DNA of 64,000 bases from Hermetia illucens (GCF_905115235.1 NC_051850.1:38012441-38076440), one strand, 5' to 3'. Positions 35,544-48,899 are shown, counted from the stretch's first letter. Numbers and translations are program-made. Notes: generated from the letters alone by a model not told the origin.

Positions 35544-36188
35544 TATTACAATCAGTCTAAGGGTTATCTCACGTTATTTCCAGCGATTAAATTATTTGAA
35601 ATAATTAAAACTTGCCGATATTTCAGGAACCACTTGTTCTCTTCATCAGCGCTACAAGGGGGGGGGGGCTAGTAGCACTGATGAATGGAATAAGTGTTCT
35701 CGAAATGTCGGTATTTGCAAGGTTAGTAAAGATTACTAGTGAAAAGAAAAGGCAAGTCTTAATTATTTCAAATTATATTCTGTGTTGTTGCATTGGAGTT
35801 AGTTTCAAGATATAACAGTGCATTCAGTGTTGGTGCATTGAAATGACTGCATTTCAGACCTATTATTGAAGCAGTAACCTAGTCTATTCACAATATCCAT
35901 ATGAGGAAAGACAGCTTCTTTGATATGTTAATCACTGCACCTTATTTTTTCGCTTCGAACAAATAAAATTTTAAAAGTTTGAATGTACAATTAGAAACCA
36001 AGAACCACAATCTATGTTGTCCACTGTGTATCTTTATTGAAATAATTCAAACGTATGAGTTTCTATTGGTGTTGGTTGAACTGTACCTAGATATAATTTA
36101 TAAGGCAATCAACAAATTTAGCGCCAAAAGTGCTGAGATAATAGAACAACCCTTACATTGACAATGTAGTGTTCCATGTCCATTGTCA
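35544..36188. other. Nothing recognised
   Basis: AT-rich sequence with a G12 run near 35649. No gene or repeat was recognised. Confidence 0.4.
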
Positions 36189-36192
36189 TTAA

Positions 36193-36855
36193 GGGGGTCC
36201 GAATGACTTCGCTAAAAGGACAAGAATTGAAGCCAAGGCTGCAGATGTGTTTCTTGAAGAAACCTAAGGTTAATGGGCTAGGTATAGCAGATTAATGGTC
36301 AGTTAAGGCTTTATGGCTAAAAATCGCATTCTACTTTTTAAATGTAGTTTCTGGAAACTGCATGTTGAAAATCGGCTGCCACCATAGCCCAAAATCTATC
36401 AAACGAAATTCCTTGAAATTTTCACGACTTATTCAGAACATTTTTCTACGGTCCGCAAACTAGGATAATTCCGATTCATTCAGTATTTTTTTTTTATTCA
36501 TTGAAGGAGCCGTGAAAAAACAAAAAAATTCAGAAAATTTTGAACAAGGCACCAAAAATTTAGCTTTTAGTATTTTTTAATAATCCTAGTTTACGGACTG
36601 TAGTTAAGTCTGTATGTTAAAATGGCGTTTACTTTTTTCTTTAAGATTATCGCAGCGCTCTCTAGCGTGGCAGCAGAAAAACACCTTTTTTTGGAGATGG
36701 GTGTATAAATTGCACAGTATTTCAATAACCAACTATGAGTTCGGACTGGAAAAATTACTATGCACGCTCAAGATAATAATAATAAATCTATGGTGAAAAA
36801 TTCATATTTGTATCTTTATCCAGTTCTTCACAAAAAAATTCTAAAGATGACCCCC
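36193..36855 (+). mobile_element. MITE-sized TTAA element, copy C
   Basis: TTAA at 36189-36192 and TTAC at 36856-36859 bound a 663-bp element beginning GGGGGTC and ending GACCCCC. Its interior is an inverted, diverged copy of the non-coding end of copy A (33552-34150), including 'aaaatcggctgccacca' and the paired 'cggtccgcaaactaggataa' motifs. It keeps no transposase coding sequence. Its divergence from copy A is clearly greater than that between copies A and B. Confidence 0.8.
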
Positions 36856-37289
36856 TTACCGGGTGCTTGGAAATTTCTAGTGAGTTATCTACTTTGCACC
36901 TAAGTTCCTTAAACTCTTGACAGTCTATTCAACAAGTGCCGGTTAGAGCTGTCCCTGTATGGCATTTTGGGGATGTTCTCGGTGGTGATATTTTTCTCGC
37001 AAATGCCTCTCCCTTCAGACTACTTGAGGCCAGCCAATTTTGAAATATCAGTACTGGTTGTCAACCAATCTATGTATTTCCGAGGTATGTACTCCTATAT
37101 TTTGGTTCTTACAATCCCAGTGTCCTTTTAGACCCTTTTAGTTTGCTTATCATTTTTAAAAACCTTAATAACAACTATTGTTGGTGCGGCAATACAATTG
37201 ACTCTGAAGCATATTAGAGCACTTCATTCAATACCGCAACGGTATACTGCAGTAGACTATAGGAGTCAATATTTTGAGCATTGCACTTG

Positions 37290-37445
37290 CCCGTGATTAT
37301 TACCCTGGTTTGACTCAGGTACTCATTCACAGCTGAGTCGAGTGATATTCGAGATCCAATCACGATACAAGTCCCTCTGCTACCAGTGAGATTTGAACCC
37401 CGACCTTCTGCTGCCTAGCTTCCTAACCACTGTGCCAGCCGGGCA
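37290..37445 (-). mobile_element. tRNA-derived SINE
   Basis: On the minus strand, GCCCGGCTGGCACAGTGG is followed by an A box TGGCACAGTGG (37428-37438) and, about 30 bases on, a B box GGTTCAAATCTC (37388-37399). This is the classic RNA polymerase III promoter of a tRNA-like SINE head. The body continues for roughly 100 bases. The 5' GCCCGG start matches many insect SINEs. Confidence 0.75.
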
Positions 37446-40400
37446 AAACATTTATCCATGCAAAATTTTTCGCTGGTGTTGTGTATATCTTTGGATTTGG
37501 ATAAGCATGATCCTATTGGTCACCTGGAGATGTGCCTGACAGAAAGTCTGTAAATTGCTCGCATGCATCAATACCTGCTTGTCAAGCGTCATCGGAGTAG
37601 TCTGACTCGCCCGTTTTCGAATGAAGATCGGCTTCGACGAGATAATTGGGGGTGGCTTGATTAGGACGCAGGGGTATAGAATAGGTCGAACATCGAAAAT
37701 GGAAATAATTCTATTAAAGGGGAGTCCCGATAATTCGTATATCAATTATTCGTGTTTCCTGCTAATTCGTACAAATTTGCCAGTTAAAGTGCATTTCAGG
37801 AAGCCCTACGCAGAGTTGAAGCAGATTACTATAATCTGGTAGCGATGATACGCAGGCATGGTTGATGATTGTGTGATTGACACTCTCCGTAGAAAGTCCA
37901 ATCTGTCATAATGTACGGAGTATACGAGGCTAGTTTAGTTTTTCTTTTACTTCCATACTCTCGCTTCTCAGGTCATTGGCACACTATCTTGACTAATAAA
38001 CTCTCCTTTTTGCCAGATGCCACTGTTTTTTCCTTGTTTTCATCATTCGATCGCAGAATTAATTACCCATAATGCTGGTGGTTGATTGATTCTCGCTGTT
38101 GAAAATAATCACTGAAATTTACTCCACGCTGTCTTTCGGCAATATACGATGTCTGATTTTTTTTATGTCTACCATCTCTGCTAAATCGTGAACTTTCATT
38201 TGACGATCATTGAATATTATTTTGTGGATTTCATTCATTATGTCTGGTCTGATAATTTCGTTTTGTAGATCATTACAATGTTTGCTTTGGCAGCTTGTAT
38301 GACCTCGTTTAAACTCTTCCAGTCATAATCTTGTTGTTGTAAACAATGGACCAATCTTTTTAATAATAACCGCAATCTGTCCATTTGTACAGATACTTCT
38401 GGGATGACCATCATATATTCTGCGGACCAAAAAAGGGTGACCGGAATGAACTTGAGAGGCTTTTCTCAGTTTAGTTTCCGGAATAAGGACTGACAATTGA
38501 AGAGATATTTAAATGTTTTGTATCTTTTATGTGAGAGCCATGTTCAGGCCCTTTTCAGATTCTTTGATTACAAAGTTCCTGAGAGGGACGTCTCTTCAGC
38601 CTCCCGTATTGTGTATTCTATATCCAGATTTAACGAATAAACGTTATAAATTTGAATTAATTCGGGGTCACTATACTCCATTTGAACGAAATTTTATAGC
38701 CTTGGAAAGCTGCCATTTGTTGTAGCTCTAAGTGTTATGCTCAGCAAAAATCTTTAACTCTGTTTTTTATCTGTTTACTTATCGAGATAGCTTGTGTCAA
38801 CTATTTGCGTCATGAATTCACTATAATTCGTGTCATTTTTGAAATGTATCTTGTTTTTTTGTCTCTGTCGTAAGTCACGTACTACAAAAGAAATCATATA
38901 TTCTCTCGATTCCAAACGCTCTCCAAGCTACTGTCTATAATTCTGCTTCTGCTTTATGCTTCCTTTTTGTACTTTTAATCCCATTATGAAAAGTTCAGTG
39001 TTGTTTACGTTTTTGGTTCATCTGTGGCCAAAGTATAACAGACGAATTCTAACTCGGAAGTGGCTGGCCGCATGATTTGCTCTCAGTTCACACTAAGAAT
39101 CTGGTCAATGTGCAGTCCTCCGGCTGTACAATGATCTCGTCTCATTTATTTTTAACACTTTGAACAAAGAGTTTGCAGCTTGCTCGCATATGTTGTGTAT
39201 ATAAAGCGGTTGGTCTGCAAAGTTTGTTGCACTTGTCGTGATTTGAAAAATGCGTAGAGGGTGATGTCTGAAGTGGAATAAAGCACTTTTCTACTAACAA
39301 ATTGTTGAAAGTGGGACTTTCTACTTTCTGTAAGAAAAAGCTATGATTTATTTATCTGTTCTCGGAATTAAATTTCTCTTAGAAGTTATATGACCAACTT
39401 GCAGCAAAAAGAAGCTTCGTTTATTCAAAAGGCTTATTGTCTTGCATTAATAAATTGGGTTTCCCCATTATTGAAAAAATTACAGCTCTTGCAAGAACTC
39501 TTTGCCGGTGTTCTGTATTGGACGTAATGATGTTCCTCCTTTTGTATGCTTTGTTCGTCATGAGAACTGTATCTTCTTACAATCGAGAGTAGATATTTTA
39601 TTATAGAATTGAGAATCGGTATCAAAAGCTTGCTCGAACGGAGACACCGGGTCTAAAGCAAAGATTTTGTGAATATAAGTCGCACAGGTTGGACATTTAT
39701 TCTTCCCTATTGTGTTAAGGTTATTTGGGAAATAATAATGCTGAGCAACAGTGCCAGAATGAAGTGTGTAGATGCAATTCTCGCGATTTATATAATATGC
39801 ACATATAAATGCACGAAATGTGCCAACAGTTTTATTTCGTGAACCAGAATTTTAAATGGTATTTTTATGGAAATCAACATTATTGGGTGCATCATTTCTG
39901 CGTGTAATTTCTGTTTTCAATTATTACAAAGGCCTGATTCTAAAAATGGACGCAAATCTTAGTAGAGGTAATGAGAATTGTATTGAAGAGTGATTGCTAA
40001 AATTTAGGTCATACAACCTAAATTGAAATATTCCCAGTCATTGAGAAATTTTTGTAGAATAAAATCGCGGTTTATTTCAGTCAAATTTTAAGATAAAATG
40101 TCGCTGCTACTTGAATTCTTTTAATTTTATCCTCGTCATCGAGTTGTGATTTTATCACAGTTCACACACAACAGAGCTATTTTTCCCCCGGTTCCAAACA
40201 AGGTCATGATTACTCCATTACAGACAGACAGATGATTAGGTTACTTTGAAGCAATGCTGTTCGGAGAGTCTATAGGCTGCATTTTTAATGTTTTTAATAT
40301 CTTTTGTTCATTTTCACTACAATTTATTTTAAACTTTTATTCTCTTTCGTTAATCCTAATTCCTTTCGATTACCTTTTGTCAGTTCCTATTCAAAACTAT

Positions 40401-40479
40401 CGACAGATTATCTTGTTTGTGGCTAGTTTACTTAAGTAGGAAAAGCTGTCTGTTATGTTGTCCAGTCGACGAGGCCGGA
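37446..40479. other. AT-rich anonymous DNA
   Basis: Three kilobases without a convincing gene, RNA or repeat. Confidence 0.4.
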
Positions 40480-40930
40480 AATGTGTTCTAAATATAGGAT
40501 TCTCTCTAGTTTCCCGCCTTATTGAGCGCCGGCTGTTGTAATAATGCAAAGAACTTAACAAACTTCGTATTGTTTTGTGCAGTAGATCGCGGGATGATAG
40601 AAATATCAGTTCCATTGTCACTAAGGAATTTCGACTCGGTTACTTTGTCTGCGTTGAAAAGACATTTGCCAGTAGTTTCTGAGAAGATGACGTTAGTTTC
40701 CTAAATCTGACATGTTTTCCCAATTGCAGGACTTGGCACGCTTTCGATCTTTCTGACGAAAATAAGAGTGGTATGATAAAAGAAAAGTCCTTGTCCTGGA
40801 AATTATTTGAAATTAATCTTGGTGCAAGCTGCATTTGCAGGTCGAAGCAATGTTGATGATGCTGGTTGAATCTGACCTTCTTACTGACTGACTCCGTATT
40901 ATATTGATAATGTTGAATTATATTTTGCCA
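40480..40930 (-). mobile_element. Ty3/gypsy-like fossil, protease region
   Basis: A minus-strand fragment resembles the gag-tail and aspartic-protease region of gypsy-type elements. No LTRs or other pol domains are nearby. It is broken, incomplete and probably old. The identification rests on a short similarity and is tentative. Confidence 0.35.
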
Positions 40931-42430
40931 CACAGCTCCTGATGAGAATGAGACTGTGTCAATTGATACTCTTGCTTTAGAGAGCCCGCCATACTCTAGA
41001 TCTTTGGGGCATATTGCACAATCTAAATTTGTTGTTTACAATATGAAGAATTTTGAGATCCACTTGATGGCGGACCGGACCAAATGGGGATAAACGGGAA
41101 CTGAGCGAAACTTCAAACCGTCTATATTTTTTAAAAACTTAGGGGCCCGCCCAAACCGAGAGGTGTTCGTAGACTACAGAGCAGCACAGAGGGAGACAAT
41201 CTTTCTTCAATTCAAAAGACTGCTATGGGGCATTCCCTTTGAATTGATTGACCTTGTTGAGGATGTGACTGGGTTGTGTAATTGTGAATGCCTGAATTCA
41301 TCACCATCCAGCATCGGCAAGATTGGAATGGCAAGCAATCCATAACGAACGCAAAATGTCATCTGCCACATAAAATCCACCGAGAAATGCCTCAGGAAAC
41401 ATGACCCCTTCTGCCTCCTATGTTCTTCTGATCGAAATATGCCTATTCTTTCTTCCTGCGATCTGTAGGCATGTTTGACTATTTATGGTATACTTCAAAT
41501 TTCTTCTTCTAAGCATGTCATGGATTTTGGCTTGGTGTATTCAATAGTTCCTATCACGCAGTTGAACTTTTCCCTCTTAGTTTGTATTTCAGTTGTTGTG
41601 AATAAGTGATTAACATAGGCAAATGCAAACCCAAGGTAGTAGCGAGTGTAGTAGTAGTTTGGTGGTTGCTTCTTTGTCTCCTGTGGTTGGCGTTCCTCCA
41701 GCAATCATGATCACTAATTATTGTTGATCCTCCTGTTCATGTGTGGTCTCGGACTCGCTCAATCCAAATCAAAATATTATCTAGTTATTGCTGTTGCAGT
41801 TTTTGGAGTTTGGGTAGTTTTTAAGATGTTATTTTACAACCGGTTCATGTCTGTCACACGCAATTTTCGCTGAATTGCTAATCGATCCGAACGAAATGTG
41901 CTACACATATGGGAACTATGAAATCCGACGCATACAGTGAGTGACATAAATTGAGGTGGAGTTTAAAGGGAGGCTTCTTATACATGCAGAGGGGAATTTA
42001 AATTTTTTTCATCGACTATAGTCATAGCGGGGTATCAAGTGATAGTTCTCGATTAGTACTTTCCCAATTTGATATTAATTTTAAAGTTCGCGAGCAAGGA
42101 GTCAAAATGTACGGACACACTTAAAGTGAGGCAGGAATTATTTTCGGAAACTACCCAACCCAAAAATCTGAATAAAAATCAGGAGATATATGAAATCTAG
42201 GCCCCAAAATGTGTCACATTCCGATATCTGCTTAAATAAACTTACTAATAGTACATTATCAACTTGTAGAAATTGACTGAAAAGCCCTCTTAAGTTGATC
42301 CTAGGAGCTGCCAAGCAGGTAGCCAATACCCTGTCCCAATATAGGGCTGATGTAAGAGCGTTGGACAGGGACAGGTTTCTTGGAGAAGTTTCGCTACATC
42401 ATATATTATAGCGGCCATCCAGTAAACCAT
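40931..42430. other. Mostly anonymous; possible Tc1 tip at about 41935
   Basis: The string 'catacagtgagtgacataaa' near 41930 resembles Tc1-type terminal repeats, but no partner or transposase sequence is evident. Nothing else was recognised. Confidence 0.3.
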
Positions 42431-42439
42431 GTGCTCGAA

Positions 42440-43225
42440 GTGGGTTTCTAAGTCAGCCAAAAAATTAAACCTGCTGTTATCGTCTTTGAAAACATAAGCG
42501 AACAGCTGTGCACTCTGCGCTTGCGAGGCAAATTTAGAAATTTATGCCTCATTAACGTTCACGCTACAGAGGAGACTGTAGAGTCGGAGAAGGACACGTT
42601 CTACGAGGCAGTAGAACGAACCCTCGAAGCCTGTCCCAGATATGATATCAAAATCATACTTGGGGATTTTAACAGCCAAATAGGAAGGGAGCCCCCCTCA
42701 TAGCTTATATCACAATACAAATGATAATGGATTACGGATTATTCAATTAGCAGTGTCACACGAAATGGTTGTTGGAAGTACCTGGTTTGCGCGGAAAGCG
42801 GTCCACAAACAAACGTGGGCCTCTCCAGACGAGACCACTTTCAATCAAATTGACCACGTATTGATCGGGCGCCGCCACCCTTCAGCTTTGATGAATGTCA
42901 GACCATACAGGGGGCCCATATAGACTCGGATCACTATCTCGTTGGCATTTTGCTCCGAGCTCGAATAACAACACCACTCAGAATCCCCTCTGACAATCAG
43001 GTGAGTGTTAACATTGAAGCCATCCGCAACACAGCCCTCTGCAACATCTATAAGAGGGAAATGGATGTTGTAATAACCGCAGTCAACAGAGATCCTGGAG
43101 GTGAAGCATCAACAAATGATCTTCACAATCACCTGAAGAACGTTATCATAAATACGGTACGGCTGGTTTGACGATGAATGTAAGCTAGCAACGGAATGGA
43201 AAAATGCTGCATACTTGCTGGTTAA
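42440..43225 (+). mobile_element. LINE endonuclease domain fragment
   Basis: Plus-strand APE-type endonuclease motifs appear in order: 'CLINVHATEETVESEKDTFY' (about 42547-42605), 'KIILGDFNSQIGRE' (about 42650-42690), 'STWFARKAVHK' (about 42775-42810), 'NQIDHVLIGRRH' (about 42845-42880), 'DSDHYLVGI(L)LRARIT' (about 42922-42970), then 'GWFDDECKLATEWKNAAYLL'. This is the same family as 22950-23690. A few frame shifts and a stop are present, and RT is missing. Confidence 0.8.
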
Positions 43226-43229
43226 ATTT

Positions 43230-43800
43230 TGTGGTAGCTGTGCCACAGTTTGCTTGACTCGAGTTCTTTGATTTTCCTGGTTTTGGCAGCTTCTTTTCTA
43301 GCTACCATTTCTTTATAGACTGAGTATCCGGGACAATTAACTGGATGTCTAGTTTGACCACAGTTGCAGCAATGCGGCACCTCTGTCATGGGCTTTGGGC
43401 ATTACCCACGCGAATGACTCCTTATGCACTTTACACATCTGTGCACTATTGAGCAATTTTGGACAATGTGACCGAAGTTTTGGCAGTTGTAACACTGAAC
43501 TTCTTCATAATTCCTGATCTTATCGAAGGTTACTTTTTGGTGAAGAATATATTTCACTTTCACAACTTTACAAATTTCTTGAGAGGGCTCGAAAGTGGCT
43601 ACGAAAGTTCCGGTTCGAGATTTGATGGGAAGCGTAGGGATCTCCCTGTGAAGAGTCTTGTCCAACCTGGTCACAAAGTTTGCAACTGAACGTAGTTTCA
43701 AATGTGGGTGCTTCGCGGTTAATTCAAACATGATATCTTCAGGGTCTGTTTCCCTGTGAAGACCTGTGATAATCATTGGCAATGTCCTCAGAGTTGAAGG
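43230..43800 (-). mobile_element. Jockey-type LINE ORF1 with CCHC zinc knuckles
   Basis: The minus-strand frame from 43782 reads 'IITGLHRETDPEDIMFELTA', then 'VKYILHQKVTFDKIRNYEE' and zinc knuckles 'CYNCQNFGHIVQNC' and 'CVKC'. After a stop, 'CCNCGQTRHPVNCPGY' adds a third knuckle. This is the nucleic-acid-binding ORF1 of Jockey-clade LINEs. The N-terminus and pol ORF are absent here. Confidence 0.8.
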
Positions 43801-44712
43801 GTTTCAAGTGGTGGCGTTGAGCCTTTGCTCTGTAATGAGCGTGAATATTTTAGCGTGATCATCAACTGACTCCGCAAAGATTAAGACCTTTTTCCTGGAG
43901 GCTTTTCAGAAATTTTGGGACGCTAATTGAACTAGGTTGAGAATGCTCCGATGTGTTTGGTCAAGAAACTCTGGATCATCTATGAAGAGTTAGCGGATGT
44001 CATTGTATCACGAAGGCGACTCAAAATCTCCTTGTAGTAGTGATTAGTGGAAGTAGTGTGTGCCATATTCAAGGTCAGTCAGAATACTGAAGTAAAAAAG
44101 AACCTTCTTTGCTTTCTTTGAGTTTCGTGGACGTTGTATGCTTCCATAGTAATGACTTGAATTCGGTTTCCGAGTAACCCCATAAATCCAAGGCACCAGA
44201 AGTTATTTTTTTTTCTAAGTAACAATCAACAATTTATAAAAATTTTACTAAGATCTTTCTTAGTGTCAATTTTTCAGTCAAATCGAATGAATTTTCCCCA
44301 AATTTGATGTAATAACGTGGCTGTGACTAAGTGGCGTAATGGTCGTGATAAATATTGAAGATGTGCATTAAGTTTGTTTACAAAGAGGACTGATCCCTGT
44401 CCCTGCTTGGTCGATACAAATCATACTCAGAAACTTTCTGCACAGATCACGTATACACAGTAAAAAATAGTTATTTCTATCCTAATATAAAAAATAATTG
44501 TGTGTTTCAAAAAACGGACAGGATATTCAAAAAAATTATATGTCAAAAGAACAATATGGAAAATGTCTTTAACGGGCTGCAATTTAGCTTCACTTCTGTA
44601 CGGGCTTTCCTTGGGACTTCCTTCCTGTCGATATTCATGGTCACCGAAGAATGGTTTAACCTCCTTTTCAAACAACTATCAAAGTTGATTTCAAGCAAAT
44701 AAAATGTTGTAG
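43801..44712. other. Ube3a upstream region
   Basis: Remnants of the LINE ORF1 may extend to about 44100. I see no convincing first exon of Ube3a; short overlapping frames at 44500-44700 do not join well to the coding sequence downstream. Confidence 0.35.
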
Positions 44713-47700
44713 ACTTACTGAAGAATCGTCGTCTACTAGTGCATCAAATCAGGCTACCGAATCGACCGCAGCTGCGGCTGCATTAGCACTAGCAACAGCA
44801 TCAGCATCAGAAACGCTCCAACCTGAACCTGAGAAGCCAGAATTAGCAGAAGCATCTTCGTCCAGTAGCAGATTATCACCCCCGCCTCCATCAATCGGAG
44901 ATAGCGAATTGATTGATTTGCGGAATCGTTCAGTTCGCGACTCCACCACACAGACGTCACCGAAAAATCAGGCCTCCACATCATCTGAAGGGACATCTAG
45001 CTCATCTGGAAATAGTGCTGGAGATACAGACGAAATGAAACGTGCAGCGGCTCGAAAGCTAATTGAAAGATATTTCTATCAATTGCTGGACGGTTGTGGC
45101 AATCCGAAATGTAGTAATAAGTATTGTGCATCAAGCGGTGAGGTTGAACAGATGACGCCAAATCAAGCAGCTGCACGTGCCATACAACTTTTCTCGCAAG
45201 ATGCTAAACTCTGTGATGCTCAACCAGCTAAAATAGCAAAAACGACACAAGTAGATTTACCTAGTGATAAGGAAACAACTACTGACACTGCTACAACTAC
45301 GACAAGGTAATGTTTTTGCGGGTTTGCTTTTGCGGTTTATGTTTTAGATTGACTTATCTGTCTTGAATTGACCTGGAAAGCGTTGTGAAAGCCATATCGC
45401 ATTTTGTGGCATTCTATTTACTGCGATTACATGCGAATACGTTTATTTCTTGCTGTAGCTAATGGAATATTCTCTTGCAGTCCACATCTATCGCACCACT
45501 CAAAAACCACATCATCGTCAAGTGCATCGGCCACAGACTACGATGATTCATCAACATCGTCTAGAAGTACGCCGACAAGCAGTAGCGATCGGACAGCGTC
45601 TTATAGCATTCACCCTTCGAGCTCAGTTCTGTCTTCAAAAAAGACGAGCTACAGTGCAAAGCAGAAAGAACGGTCTGTGTATCTGGATGAGACAAAGATA
45701 TTAGAAATACTGGAAATATGCAGTGAAGAAAAAAGCTATGCCGAGCTAATTCGCAGTATTGGCGAAGTGTTTTTATGCGCCGATGCATTATCGAAGAGTT
45801 TCAGACGACAGCCATCAGCCACCATCGATGATATGTTGCAAAAAGCCCCATCAGATTTGAAGAGTATGAAGAAGGAAGATCTGCGAACTCTAGAAGGAGA
45901 CTTGGATAAAGATGAGGACAGTAGCGCCGACAAGGAAGAAATATTACCCCTTCATCATACAACAGTAGATCTGCCGAGCCTGAGACGGACTCTGCCGAAG
46001 CTGTTCAAGCTAGTTCCATCTATTTATGAGCTCCTCAATAACGCGCTGAAACCGATGGCTGCAGCGTTGAGTATAGACTTACGTATCAATAAGAAAGCAG
46101 AGGATATTGAAAAAAACTTACATGTCGTGGTGCTCGTTTTTGAGTTAATTTCCACAGGTAACATTTGGAAACTAACGAAATTTGCAAAATTAATGTAATA
46201 AATATTCGTCTTTAGCTCCATCGGAGTTTCTTGAAGAAGCTCTACCAGATGTGTGCAAAGCTGCATCGCATTTGCCTGTTTGGGCGCAAGCCCGATTGGC
46301 ATGGATTTGGGCAGAACATTGCAAATTGAATTTACGCAATCTTCTACAAACACTGCAACAATTGATAAGTTTGAAAGTGATTAGTGAGAATTTTACAAGA
46401 GATTCAGCTATTCAAGATAATTTAGTCATAACATGTACAACTAAAGTCCTTAAGGTACAGAATTTCAGGTCTATAATCTGTAGATCCGCTCACTCATATT
46501 TGGACTTTTCGTTACCATTTCCATTTCAGATTGTTTATTATGCAAATATTCTAGCTGGTAAATTGGAATCGCCCAAGCTCCGGGAGGAAGAGAGTGCCGA
46601 TACGTCACTACCGTCTATCCTGGAAGAAGATTCACTGTTCAACTACACGAGTAGCAAACAGTCAAGGCCGAGCTGTCTTGAAGACAAGCTTTCAATAGAG
46701 TTAGGTGTGAGTGTTTTGGATTGTCGAATACCGTTGTTGCCATTTGAAGAGTTCTACAATGAACCACTTAGCGATGCCATCGAGATGGATAGCGACTATT
46801 TAAATTATAAAAATTTGTCTTCAGAAACCGCAAGAGAAGGTGAGCATGTCGCCGAAAATTTAGTTGGGATTCATTTCGTCTGACTGGGATTTTCTTTTAG
46901 CAGGAAATAAATTTAGTTTCATGCTTTATTCGTTTATTCTGACGCCAGCTACCAAAATAATAGCTTTATATTATGATAGTAGAATTAGAATGTACAGCGA
47001 ACGCCGCATAAGTATATTCCAGACACAGTTGGGCGGGCAATCACCTAATCCGTACTTAAAACTGAAAGTGAGGCGAGAACAGATCATAGACGATGCTTTA
47101 GTTGAGGTAATTATTCCGAAGGTCCTTCACCGTACAGATTCTCTCTATATGTTCGCTCATTAATTTTAGCTCGAAATGGTGGCCATGGGCAACCCGAAAG
47201 ATTTAAAGAAACAACTCGTGGTTGAGTTTGTAGGCGAACAAGGCATCGATGAAGGCGGCGTATCAAAGGAATTTTTCCAGTTAATAGTCGAACAAATTTT
47301 TAATCCTGATTACGGCATGTTCATATATCAAGAGGACACAAAGACTGTTTGGTAGGATTTTGTCACACGATATTTCTCGTATTCACTGTAGGAGTCAATA
47401 TTCTTTCTCTTGAATCTTTTGCAGGTTCAATTCGACGTCATTTGAAAACGAGGCCCAATTTACATTAATAGGAATCGTTTTAGGTTTAGCAATTTATAAT
47501 AATATCATTTTGGCTGTGAACTTCCCAATGGTTGTTTATCGAAAGCTCATGGGAGTGAAGGGATCATTTTACGATCTGGCAGATTGGAATCCTGTGCTGT
47601 TCAAAAGTTTACAATCGATGCTCGATTACGAGGATGCAGACATGGAGGATGTTTTTATGCAAACATTTAAGATTAGCTACACCGATGTATTCGGAAATAC

Positions 47701-48317
47701 ATTAGATCACGAATTAAAGCCAAATGGTGGCGATATTTTTGTAACGCAGGATAATAAACATGAATTTGTTGAGCTTTACACAGATTTCCTGCTGAATTCA
47801 AGCATAGAGAAACAGTTCAGAGCATTTAGGAAGGGATTCCAGATGGTTACGGACGAGTCGCCTTTGCAGTTGCTTTTTAGGCCTGAAGAAATCGAATTGC
47901 TGGTTTGCGGCAGTAAAGTAAGTCATTTAATTCTGCTACTATAGGTTTCCCAAAAATAATGTCATTTTCAATTCACAGCATTTCGATTTTGTCGAGTTGG
48001 AGAAATCGACAGAGTACGAAGGCGGTTATACAGAAAAATCTCAGATAATCATTGATTTCTGGAGTATAGTACATGGACTTCCCGACGAGTCGAAGCGTAA
48101 ATTATTGGAATTCACGACGGGCTCGGATCGAGTGCCAGTCGGTGGGCTAAGCCGTCTTAAATTAGTGATAGCTCGTAATGGACCAGATAGTGATCGTTTG
48201 CCAACGAGTCATACATGTTTCAATGTTCTCCTTCTACCTGAATATGCTAGTCGGGAGAAACTAGAAGATCGTTTACTTAAGGCAATAAATTATTCAAAAG
48301 GTTTTGGTATGCTCTAA
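44713..48317 (+). CDS. Ube3a: Ubiquitin-protein ligase E3A (E6AP), 5' end incomplete
   Basis: This HECT E3 ligase takes ubiquitin from E2 enzymes onto a catalytic cysteine and passes it to substrates; human UBE3A loss causes Angelman syndrome. Inferred exons: 44713-45306, 45481-46157, 46216-46454, 46530-46839, 46904-47106, 47170-47351, 47425-47917 and 47979-48317, all phase-consistent, 1011 residues visible. After a low-complexity N-terminus comes the AZUL zinc-binding domain ([20 protein letters not shown], with [11 protein letters not shown]). The HECT domain includes [33 protein letters not shown] and the catalytic [14 protein letters not shown], with Cys encoded at 48216-48218, and ends KGFGML. 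The frame is open upstream of 45035 without an ATG, so either an earlier exon exists or translation starts at 45035, the position equivalent to human isoform 1. No disruption was seen. Confidence 0.97.
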
Positions 48318-48509
48318 GAAATGTTTGTTTTGCTAACGAGGTTTGCTCTTCGAGTGATACTGAAAGTTTATATATCCTGAACTGCAATTGCAGAGAAGCG
48401 TATTAAAAACTGTTGAAATCTTAATATCACTGAACATCACCTGATTTTGATTTATTGAATGAAAGGGGTTAAAATAAGAGAGTGAAAACAAAAGAAGAAA
48501 ATAAGCAAA

Positions 48510-48515
48510 AATAAA
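48510..48515 (+). terminator. Polyadenylation signal of Ube3a
   Basis: AATAAA about 190 bases past the stop codon. Further AATAAA motifs near 48545 and 48580 are alternatives. Confidence 0.6.
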
Positions 48516-48899
48516 TTCCATTTGTATAAACATTCTTTATACGCATAAATAAACTAGCAGGAAGAGATATGTATAACCAATAAAACACAATCTATTAAAT
48601 GAACACTGAGTTTAATTCACCCGTTCCTTTTTGTCCGCTTCACGGTATCTCTTTCCCTAACCAGTTTGGGGTGAATCGCAGCGTCTTCTATCGGCTGACA
48701 GTCCGTTATCAGCTTTTGGGCTGTTAATGTGCTCCACTTTCTGAAACTTTCTGTTTGAGTCTTCTTTCGATGAATTTTCACAGCACTTTTTAATATGTAC
48801 ATAGTATAGCCATAAGTTCTGCCAGCCAAACAAATCTTTATTTCTCACGAAGTAATAAACCAAATCAATCGAAAAGTACAACGGGAAAAAAAATTATTC

